Positions 7,154 through 12,338 of a stretch of 12,338 nt of DNA are shown here, piece after piece. The first letter of the stretch is position 1. Each line of letters opens with the position of its first letter. A program made the translations under genes and the position numbers. The notes beneath the pieces are model-generated. The model ran no database searches. It was not told the origin of the DNA and saw only the letters and a program-made list of their open reading frames with translations. The stretch covers positions 1 through 12,338 of the forward strand of contig CAZRUH010000019.1 of NCBI GenBank assembly GCA_964603325.1, in the 5' to 3' direction. This stretch comes from LSNR01 sp964603325. GTDB lineage: Bacteria > Patescibacteriota > Minisyncoccia > Moranbacterales > UBA9337.

Positions 7154-7162
7154 TGGTAGAAT
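7154..7162 (+). promoter_or_regulatory. Extended -10 promoter for the glycosyltransferase
   Basis: TGG followed by TAGAAT (7157-7162) fits an extended -10 element (TGn plus a 5/6 -10). No good -35 is seen at the usual distance. Transcription would begin about 13 bases before the ATG at 7182, leaving little room for a Shine-Dalgarno sequence; none is seen. Confidence 0.5.
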
Positions 7163-7181
7163 TAATAAACATAAAAATATT

Positions 7182-8006
7182 ATGATAAGCATAATTACAC
7201 CATGTTTGAATATATGTGCGGATGGTCGTCTTAAGTACTTCAATAAGATGATGAAAAGTATTCATAATCAAACTTGGAATGATTTAGAACATCTTGTGAT
7301 TGATGGAGGTTCAACAGACGGAACTATTGATGTATTGAAACAATATCAGCATAAAAAATGGATAAATCGTCTCGTTTCAGAAAGAGACTCAGGAGTTTAT
7401 TCTGCAATTAATAAAGGAATAACTATGTCTAAAGGAAATTATATTCACATAATGAATACAGATGATTTTTTTCTTGATTTAGATTATTTTAAAAAAAGCA
7501 TAAATATTTTACAAAGTGAAAAATATGATTTTATTCATGCAGATAGAATTGTTAAATCAAGAGAAGGGAGGCCGGATTACATAAAAGAAGGCAATGAAAA
7601 AGTTGCATTTTTTAGAATGCCATTTCGACATCAAACTATGATTGTTAAAAGAAAAATATTTGATGAAGTTGGAATGTTTGATGAAAGCTATAAAATAGCT
7701 GCCGATTATAAATTTGTTTTACAAATGTTGCTGGCTAAAAGAAAAGGCCATCATATTACTGAAACGGTTTTGTGTTCTCTGGATGGCGGAATTTCTTCAG
7801 ATCGAGAAAAATGTATTCAAGAAGTAAGTCATGTAATTTATGAAACATATGGACAACAAAACGGATTAACACTTAATGATTGTGCAACAATCTATCAAAG
7901 AGTTATATCTCCTAAATTATATTATAAAATCCTGACAAATATTAAAGATAAAAAAATAGTTGATTCTTTAAAAATTTGTTATGGACAAAGCAATTCCCAA
8001 ATATAA
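7182..8006 (+). CDS. Family 2 (GT-A fold) glycosyltransferase
   Basis: This 274-aa inverting glycosyltransferase is likely to transfer a sugar from a nucleotide-sugar donor onto a glycan or lipid carrier at the cytoplasmic face of the membrane. The N-terminus MISIITPCLN is the first Rossmann-like strand. IDGGSTDGT (40-48) binds the nucleotide. ERDSGVYSAINKG (67-79) is typical of the WcaA-like group. NTDD (92-95) is the DxD-type metal/nucleotide site. FRHQTMIVKRKIFDEVGMFD (148-167) and AADYKF (173-178) hold the acceptor-side and catalytic-base region. No transmembrane segment is evident. Donor and acceptor cannot be told from sequence. The dTDP-glucose 4,6-dehydratase about 0.8 kb downstream suggests a surface polysaccharide context, but the genes are not contiguous. 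It has its own extended -10 promoter and follows a pseudogene. Confidence 0.9.
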   Translation: MISIITPCLNICADGRLKYFNKMMKSIHNQTWNDLEHLVIDGGSTDGTIDVLKQYQHKKWINRLVSERDSGVYSAINKGITMSKGNYIHIMNTDDFFLDLDYFKKSINILQSEKYDFIHADRIVKSREGRPDYIKEGNEKVAFFRMPFRHQTMIVKRKIFDEVGMFDESYKIAADYKFVLQMLLAKRKGHHITETVLCSLDGGISSDREKCIQEVSHVIYETYGQQNGLTLNDCATIYQRVISPKLYYKILTNIKDKKIVDSLKICYGQSNSQI

Positions 8007-8084
8007 TAAATAATGCATTTTAAAAAATTAGCAAAAAAGCATTAATTTGTAATTGGCATTTATGAAGGTGTTGCAACTATTGTT

Positions 8085-8113
8085 TTGATGTAGGTGGGTG
8101 TACATGGTATAAT
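8085..8113 (+). promoter_or_regulatory. Promoter for the NTP pyrophosphatase gene
   Basis: TTGATG (8085-8090), a 17-base spacer and a perfect TATAAT (8108-8113), with an extended -10 TG at 8105-8106. Transcription would start near 8120, giving a leader of about 67 bases. The core ATGGTATAATT resembles ATGGTAGAATT before the glycosyltransferase. Confidence 0.75.
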
Positions 8114-8186
8114 TCAAATGAAACAGTAGACTTCGCATATCTGAAGGCATTGTGTTTTAATATTTGCAATTTACCCTCCAAAAGTT

Positions 8187-8729
8187 ATGTCTCTATACTT
8201 TATTACGGGAAATAGAAATAAATTTTCTGAAGTTAGCGCAATTATTCCGGGTGTTAAACAACTTAATATTGATTTACCGGAAATACAAGACATTGATGCA
8301 AAAAAGGTTATTAAGGAAAAACTTTTAGAAGCCTTGCGTTATAAACAGGCAGAATTTATCGTTGAAGATACCTCATTATATTTTAATTGTCTTAATGGCT
8401 TGCCCGGCCCGTTGATTAAGTGGTTTATGAAAACAATGGGAAATGACGGTTTGTTTAATATGGTTGAAAAAATGGGAAACAATATTGCAGAAACCAAAAC
8501 TATTATCGGCTACGCAAAAAGTCTTAAGGAAATTTATTATTTTGAAAGTTCCATTCAAGGCACAATTGTCTCGCCGGTTGGAAAATCTGGTTTTGGTTGG
8601 GATCCGATATTTAAACCGAACGGATACTCAAAAAGTTTTGCCGAACTTACACAAGAGGAAAAAAATGAAATAAGCATGAGAAGAGTTGCGGTTAATAAGT
8701 TAAATGAGTTTATGATATTGAAAAAATAA
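8187..8729 (+). CDS. rdgB: HAM1/ITPA (RdgB-like) non-canonical purine NTP pyrophosphatase
   Basis: This cytoplasmic house-cleaning enzyme should hydrolyse dITP, ITP and XTP to monophosphates plus pyrophosphate, keeping deaminated purines out of nucleic acids. Its 180 residues match the family. ITGNRNKFSEV (6-16) is the nucleotide-binding N-terminal motif. VEDTSLYFNCLNGLPGPLIK (59-78) carries the acidic metal and catalytic residues (E60, D61). GFGWDPIFKPNGYSKSFAEL (135-154) is the second signature. The GLPGPxIKWF form (71-80) is closer to the archaeal/eukaryotic ITPA branch than to typical bacterial RdgB. The usual base-recognition SHR appears here as SMR (163-165). No Shine-Dalgarno sequence is seen. 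The family call is secure; substrate range is inferred. Confidence 0.92.
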   Translation: MSLYFITGNRNKFSEVSAIIPGVKQLNIDLPEIQDIDAKKVIKEKLLEALRYKQAEFIVEDTSLYFNCLNGLPGPLIKWFMKTMGNDGLFNMVEKMGNNIAETKTIIGYAKSLKEIYYFESSIQGTIVSPVGKSGFGWDPIFKPNGYSKSFAELTQEEKNEISMRRVAVNKLNEFMILKK

Positions 8730-8776
8730 CCAAAAGAATGCGACAAATTTCCCCCCTTCTTTTTTAAATGCCTGTT

Positions 8777-8795
8777 TTGTATTATAATGATACAA
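8777..8795 (+). promoter_or_regulatory. Consensus -10 inside an inverted repeat, upstream of rfbB
   Basis: TTGTAT (8777-8782) and ATACAA (8790-8795) are perfect inverted arms. The 7 bases between them contain TATAAT (8783-8788). The -35 region at 17 bases is only a T-run. Transcription from here would start near 8795, which supports an rfbB start at 8828. The symmetry could be an operator or simple AT-rich coincidence. Confidence 0.45.
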
Positions 8796-8827
8796 ATGTT
8801 TTAATTTTTTGTTTATATAAAATAGAT

Positions 8828-9820
8828 ATGAAAATTTTAGTAACGGGAGGCGCCGGTTTTATTGGCGCAAATTTTATTCATTATTTTTTGGAGAAGTATC
8901 CGAACGATGAAATTGTAAATTTAGATGCGCTTACTTATGCCGGCAATTTGGAAAATTTGAAAGGCGTTGAAAATAATTCAAAATATGAATTTGTTCATGG
9001 CAGTATTACGGACAAAAAATTGGTCAATGAGTTGGTGAAAAATGTAGATGCGGTGGTTCATTTTGCGGCGGAAAGTCATGTGGATCGTTCTATTGAGAAT
9101 AGTGATATTTTTGTGCAAACAAATGTTTTGGGAACATTGAATTTGCTGGAAGCTTGCAAAAATAACGGCAATAAAAGATTTCATCATATTTCCACCGATG
9201 AGGTTTATGGATCATTAAAAAGGGATGATCCCGCGTTTAATGAAAATACTCCTTATGATCCAAGAAGTCCCTATAGTGCTTCCAAAGCATCATCAGATCA
9301 CTTGGTGCGATCTTATTTTCATACTCATAATTTACCAATAACCATTTCCAATTGTTCTAACAATTACGGACCTTATCAGTTTCCGGAAAAATTGATTCCT
9401 CTTTTCGTGACTAATTTAATTGAGGGCAAAAAAGTTCCGGTTTACGGAACGGGAGAAAATATTCGTGACTGGTTGCATGTTAAAGATCATTGCATTGCTA
9501 TTGACAAAATTCTTCGTGAAGGAAAAATAGGGGAAACTTATTGTATTGGTGGTGATGCGGAAAAAACAAACTTGGAAATTACCGACAAAATACTAAAATT
9601 GATGGGAAGAGACGAAAGCTCCATTGAATATGTGGAGGACAGAAAAGGACATGATAAAAGATATGCGATTAATTTTGATAAAATTAAAAATGAGTTGGGC
9701 TGGGAGCCAAGTATTTCGTTTGAGGAAGGAATAAAAAAAACAGTTGAATGGTATAAAAACAATCAAGGTTGGTGGGAGAGAATTAAAAGTGGAGAATATC
9801 AAGATTATTATAAAAAGTAA
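8828..9820 (+). CDS. rfbB: dTDP-glucose 4,6-dehydratase
   Basis: This NAD-dependent short-chain dehydrogenase converts dTDP-glucose to dTDP-4-keto-6-deoxyglucose, the second step toward dTDP-rhamnose and other deoxysugars. From the ATG at 8828 it is 330 aa, close to family length. TGGAGFIG (6-13) binds NAD. ISTDEVYG (121-128) carries the catalytic Thr/Asp/Glu set. YSASK (149-153) is the YxxxK catalytic pair. NNYGPYQFPEKLIP (178-191), RDWLHV (213-218) and DRKGHDKRYA (271-280) are family signatures. An ATG at 8768 would add 20 residues, but these lack family resemblance and precede the likely promoter, and MKILVTGGAGFIG is a textbook N-terminus, so I use 8828. No rfbA, rfbC or rfbD is visible, so the rest of the pathway must lie elsewhere. 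Confidence 0.95.
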   Translation: MKILVTGGAGFIGANFIHYFLEKYPNDEIVNLDALTYAGNLENLKGVENNSKYEFVHGSITDKKLVNELVKNVDAVVHFAAESHVDRSIENSDIFVQTNVLGTLNLLEACKNNGNKRFHHISTDEVYGSLKRDDPAFNENTPYDPRSPYSASKASSDHLVRSYFHTHNLPITISNCSNNYGPYQFPEKLIPLFVTNLIEGKKVPVYGTGENIRDWLHVKDHCIAIDKILREGKIGETYCIGGDAEKTNLEITDKILKLMGRDESSIEYVEDRKGHDKRYAINFDKIKNELGWEPSISFEEGIKKTVEWYKNNQGWWERIKSGEYQDYYKK

Positions 9821-9837
9821 TATGAGAAATAAAATAT

Positions 9838-10056
9838 ATGGGAATTCAAATTGAATTTAATCCAGATTTAGCAAAGCTAATAACAGCCAAAGAGGGAATG
9901 AGAGAAATAAAAGATGTGAATAAAAAACTAGAATACGAATTAGCAAATTGTTTATAGGCGGTTATAGTGATAGCCAATCAGTATAACATTAACTTAGAAA
10001 AAGCATTTACAAAAACGATGAACGGACTGGAAAGGAAGTTGAGAATTAAGAATTAA
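9838..10056 (+). pseudogene. MazG-like nucleotide pyrophosphohydrolase remnant with an amber codon
   Basis: One frame from ATG 9838 to TAA 10054-10056 is interrupted only by TAG at 9955-9957. The segment DLAKLITAKEG...YELANCL-stop-AVIVIANQYNINLEKAF matches, from memory, the C-terminal helices of MazG-like phosphohydrolases, where the pattern is ELADCLW-x-V. The TAG thus sits where Trp is expected, consistent with TGG to TAG. The remnant has about 71 sense codons, against about 100-120 in the family, and lacks the N-terminal helix. Its first 12 residues, MGIQIEFNPDLA, do not look like the family N-terminus and may come from another gene joined at the DLA triplet. Almost certainly inactive. The family call is moderate, and the chimera idea is inference. 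Confidence 0.6.
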
Positions 10057-10060
10057 GATT

Positions 10061-10444
10061 ATGAGTAATATATTAATTTTTTGGAGATAGTATTGCTAGA
10101 GGAGTTTTTGGTTTTGAAAAAAAGTGGTTGGGCGCAACGACTGAATACTTGGGGTTGTGGCAAAAAAATTTAAAAAATACAGGATCTTATTATCATGGAC
10201 CAGAGGCATATATCTTTGCTATGGATGGAGATGTGGTTGCGATATTATTAAAAGATTTGAATGTAATGTTGTTTCTATGTTGTGGAATAAGAAACATATT
10301 ATTGTAGCTGTTGATTTGAACAATCTTGGATTTGTAAATCAAGAAAAGCGGAGTAGTAAAAAAGATTTTCAAAAAGATATTCAAATACTTATTGATAAAG
10401 CTAAAAGAATTATTGATATAAAAAATTCAGGAGAATTTATGTAA
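10061..10444 (+). pseudogene. SGNH/GDSL-type hydrolase remnant with two compensating frameshifts
   Basis: ATG 10061 begins MSNILIF. Removing one T from the six-T run at 10077-10082 gives GDSIARGVFGFEKKW, the GDS block I of SGNH hydrolases. That frame continues through LGLWQKNL to AMDGDVVA. Restoring one base near 10239-10241 then leads into DIIKRFECNVV and on to TAA 10442-10444. Block III, normally GxND, reads DLNN in IIVAVDLNNLGF. The product would be about 127 residues against roughly 200 or more, so the C-terminal DxxH block is missing. The first six-T change puts an in-frame TAG at residue 10. A 95-codon frame from ATG 10157 covers the 3' part but is not a separate gene. It directly follows the MazG-like remnant, in the same state of decay. 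Confidence 0.65.
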
Positions 10445-10452
10445 ATTTATCA

Positions 10453-10481
10453 TTGACGAAGCGTTTCCAATAGTATACAAT
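10453..10481 (+). promoter_or_regulatory. Promoter of the AbiE operon
   Basis: TTGACG (10453-10458), a 17-base spacer and TACAAT (10476-10481) match consensus at 5 of 6 positions each. Transcription would start near 10488, inside the right half of the overlapping inverted repeat, leaving about 31 bases to the first ATG. No clear Shine-Dalgarno sequence precedes that ATG. Confidence 0.75.
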
Positions 10482-10500
10482 AAGTGTATACCATTGGAAA
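10464..10500 (+). promoter_or_regulatory. Probable AbiEi operator: 15-bp inverted repeat over the promoter
   Basis: TTTCCAATAGTATAC (10464-10478) is the reverse complement of GTATACCATTGGAAA (10486-10500) except for one mismatch (A10472/C10492), with a 7-base spacer AATAAGT. The repeat covers part of the -35/-10 spacer, the -10 and the likely start site, so a bound protein would block transcription. Known AbiEi antitoxins repress their own promoter by binding inverted repeats. Assignment to this AbiEi is inference. Confidence 0.75.
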
Positions 10501-10518
10501 TAAGTAATTTATAATAAA

Positions 10519-11175
10519 ATGCCAAAAGTTAAAAATAATTACTCACAAATAATATTAGAGGCTATAAATTCATTGCCATATTTTCGCATTGAAGATTTGA
10601 TGCCTGTCTGCAAAGATAGAGGGTATTTAAAACAGTTTTTGTATCGTGGTAAACAGAGTGGTAAAATTGTTTCTCTTAAGAGAGGTGTGTATGTTAGTGT
10701 TGAATATTTAGAATTATTAAATCAAAAGGGCGGACGAAATGATTATTATGAATTTGTAGCTAATAATATTTATCAGCCGAGTTATTTAAGTGGGGAATAT
10801 GTTATGCAAAAGTATGGTCTTTTGTCAGAATCTGTAAATTCTTTTGTTTCTATTTCTTCAAATAAAACTAAAAAATTTCTAAATGATTTTGGGATATTTA
10901 AATATCATCACTTGAAAGATGAGTTGTTTTGTGGTTTTAAAAATGAGACTAAAAATGGTTTTATTATTGCCGAGGCCACTTTAGCAAAATCAGTGTTTGA
11001 TTTTTTGTATTTAAGAAAGTATATTTTAAATTCATTGGAACAGGTTAAAGCTTTAAGATTGAATTTAGAGAATATAAAGAAAAAAGACTTGGATGAATTA
11101 AAAAAATATATCAATAAGGAAAAATCAAAAAAAATGAAACTTATTTATAATTATTTAGTTGATTTGTATGAATAA
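10519..11175 (+). CDS. abiEi: AbiEi-family antitoxin (type IV toxin-antitoxin), DNA-binding repressor
   Basis: A 218-aa protein of the AbiEi type, the antitoxin half of the AbiE abortive-infection/toxin-antitoxin system. The N-terminal 60 residues form a winged-helix-like domain ending in SGKIVSLKRGVYV (47-59). PSYLSGEYVMQKYGLLSE (87-104) is the typical segment linking to the C-terminal antitoxin domain. AEATLAKSVFDFLYL (151-165) corresponds to the conserved A-x-P-E-K-A-x-x-D region of the family. The C-terminus is Lys-rich and helical. In characterised systems AbiEi binds inverted repeats at its own promoter and counteracts the toxin without forming a stable complex. The promoter here carries such a repeat. 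Its last codons overlap the start of the toxin gene, implying translational coupling. The operon lies among pseudogenes, consistent with horizontal gain. Confidence 0.87.
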   Translation: MPKVKNNYSQIILEAINSLPYFRIEDLMPVCKDRGYLKQFLYRGKQSGKIVSLKRGVYVSVEYLELLNQKGGRNDYYEFVANNIYQPSYLSGEYVMQKYGLLSESVNSFVSISSNKTKKFLNDFGIFKYHHLKDELFCGFKNETKNGFIIAEATLAKSVFDFLYLRKYILNSLEQVKALRLNLENIKKKDLDELKKYINKEKSKKMKLIYNYLVDLYE

Positions 11176-11992
11176 AACAATTTTAGAGTTACAATATATT
11201 TTAAAAGAAAATAATGACAAGTCTGATTTATATAAAAGAAATTTATTAAAAGATTATTTGCAAATTATGGCTTTAAAATATCTTTACTCTCATCCTAAAT
11301 ATGGTGAATTGATATTTTATGGTGGATCAGTTTTGGCACATTGTCATGGTTTACCGCGACTTTCTGAGGATTTAGACTTTGTGGACACTTCTAAAAGGAT
11401 TAAAAACAATGAATTAGCCGAGGATTTAGAAAAATATTTTTCAGAAAAACTTAGATTACCAGTTAAAATTAAAAACCAAAAGTTCAGAATTTATCTCAAA
11501 TTTCCTATTCTAAAAGATTTACAGCTAAGTGGTGCTGGGCAGACAGATTTGCTATTTTTAAAAGTAGAAATTTTTAAAGAGTTTAATTTTTGCAAAAAAT
11601 ATAAAACAGAAACTATTCCACTTTTTAAATATAATCAGTCAATTTTGATTAAAACTTTTGACTTACCAACTTTAATGTCTACAAAAATTAGAGCAGTACT
11701 TTATCATCAATGGAAAAAAACAAACAAAGAAGGAAAACATTTCATAGGCGTGAAAGGACGTGATTATTTTGATCTAATGTGGTATCTGCAAAAAGGTATT
11801 CAGCCTAATTTTGGTTGCTTGGAAATAAAAGATAAAGAAAAATTGAAAAGTGAGTTATTAAAAATCGTTAGTAAAATTGACACGAAGAGTGTTATTTTAG
11901 ATTTAGAAAATTTTATTGCCGATAGAAAATTCGTTAATAACTTAGGGCCAAACATAAAAACAATCTTGCAAAATAGTATAGGCAAAATGTAA
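11168..11992 (+). CDS. abiEii: AbiEii-family nucleotidyltransferase toxin
   Basis: This 274-aa DNA polymerase beta-type nucleotidyltransferase is the toxin partner of AbiEi. Characterised members use an NTP, and some relatives act on tRNA; the target here is unknown. FYGGSVLAHCHGLPRLSEDL (50-69) with the following DF contains the GGS motif (52-54) and the catalytic carboxylates D68 and D70. E134 in LKVEIF is a likely third acidic residue. K173 in STKIRAVLYH and KGRDYFDLMWYL (196-207) match the conserved Lys and RDxxDL motifs, so the active site looks intact. The ATG at 11168 overlaps the antitoxin stop by 8 bases (ATGAATAA); a TTG at 11159 would add three residues and is less likely. No clear terminator follows the TAA. 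Confidence 0.88.
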   Translation: MNKTILELQYILKENNDKSDLYKRNLLKDYLQIMALKYLYSHPKYGELIFYGGSVLAHCHGLPRLSEDLDFVDTSKRIKNNELAEDLEKYFSEKLRLPVKIKNQKFRIYLKFPILKDLQLSGAGQTDLLFLKVEIFKEFNFCKKYKTETIPLFKYNQSILIKTFDLPTLMSTKIRAVLYHQWKKTNKEGKHFIGVKGRDYFDLMWYLQKGIQPNFGCLEIKDKEKLKSELLKIVSKIDTKSVILDLENFIADRKFVNNLGPNIKTILQNSIGKM

Positions 11993-12021
11993 ATAAGCAT
12001 AAGGTGATTTTCAATATATAG

Positions 12022-12294
12022 CGTAGGAGTATTGCAAGTTTAAAAAAGGAATTTAATCATAATAAAGTAGGTAAAAAGTATTATTTTATAACAGGGGTAA
12101 TTTTTGCTTTGGCTGTTTATTTTTATCTCATCGCCTTGTGACAGGGTCAAGTTTCTATCGTTGCTCCTCTTAGTTCGGTGACGGTTTTAATAAATGTTTT
12201 TGCTGGATATATTTTTCTCAAAGAAAAAGACGATTTAAGCAAAAGAATTATCGCAGCAATATTAGTCATTGTAGGTATTTTTCTATTGGTGTAA
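12022..12294 (+). pseudogene. 3' half of an EamA/DMT-type membrane transporter with internal TGA
   Basis: The frame opens after a TAG at 12019-12021 and reads about 90 codons to TAA 12292-12294. It contains FITGVIFALAVYFYLIAL, a TGA at 12139-12141, then QGQVSIVAPLSSVTVLINVF, GYIFLKEKDD and a final hydrophobic helix ending GIFLLV. The pattern ALxxGxVSIVAPLSS...FLKE is characteristic of the last helices of EamA drug/metabolite transporters, which normally have about ten helices and 280-300 residues. No start codon suits this frame, so it is a 5'-truncated relic with a nonsense codon. The TGA may derive from a CGA arginine codon, which is a guess. Not functional. Confidence 0.7.
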
Positions 12295-12338
12295 AATAGT
12301 AATAGTTTTTGATATTTTCAATAATATATTTATAATTT
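12295..12338. other. AT-rich end of window
   Basis: Only short A/T runs are present; no signal can be recognised before the window ends. Confidence 0.3.

Noticed and set aside
8443..8673. Open frame of 76 codons inside the pyrophosphatase gene
   Set aside because: Same strand, different frame, wholly inside a gene with clear family motifs; a shadow frame.
10157..10444. Stand-alone 95-aa protein
   Set aside because: Its first part is out of frame with the SGNH-like sequence and its second part continues that sequence, so it is the 3' piece of a frameshifted gene.
1..12338. tRNA, rRNA, CRISPR array, transposase, integrase or attachment site
   Set aside because: Looked for on both strands; no cloverleaf, spaced direct repeats, DDE/integrase motifs or terminal inverted repeats were recognised.

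Overview
The window is a compact, AT-rich bacterial chromosome segment. Every gene I can support lies on the + strand. The mix suggests a reduced-genome bacterium of the Candidate Phyla Radiation/Patescibacteria (Parcubacteria-like) type: a ProRS with no editing insertion, a eukaryote-like (type 2) IleRS, a membrane-anchored DsbA-like protein with a Lys/Glu/Asn-rich tail, and few Shine-Dalgarno sequences. This is inference from gene style; the window has no rRNA or other phylogenetic marker. The code looks standard: long intact genes contain no in-frame stops and use TGG for Trp and GGN for Gly.

Layout. (1) 1-1367: the tail of an unidentified gene, then a secreted, membrane-anchored protein with two thioredoxin folds, closed by a strong intrinsic terminator with a UACG tetraloop. 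(2) 1431-4788: an isoleucyl-tRNA synthetase gene behind a T-box leader, whose antiterminator and competing terminator can both be drawn base by base. (3) 4789-5074: a gene-poor spacer with a long hairpin, a possible 24-aa ORF and a clear promoter for proS. (4) 5075-6310: a short prolyl-tRNA synthetase. (5) 6311-7181: a decayed hypothetical gene (one frameshift, one nonsense codon). (6) 7182-9820: a family 2 glycosyltransferase, a HAM1/ITPA-type house-cleaning NTP pyrophosphatase and a dTDP-glucose 4,6-dehydratase, each apparently with its own promoter. (7) 9838-10444: two adjacent wrecked genes, a MazG-like pyrophosphohydrolase remnant and an SGNH/GDSL hydrolase remnant. (8) 10453-11992: an intact AbiE-type (type IV) toxin-antitoxin operon whose promoter is covered by a 37-bp near-perfect inverted repeat. 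(9) 12022-12294: the 3' half of an EamA-type transporter with an internal TGA.

How it fits together. The first half is housekeeping (envelope disulfide chemistry and two aminoacyl-tRNA synthetases, one sensing uncharged tRNA). The second half is an accessory zone for surface sugars and defence. Intact genes there alternate with at least four broken ones, as expected at a site of repeated insertion and decay; the intact, self-regulated AbiE pair stands out against that background. I see no tRNA, rRNA, CRISPR array or transposase. The most notable items are the T-box leader, the AbiE operator and the cluster of pseudogenes.
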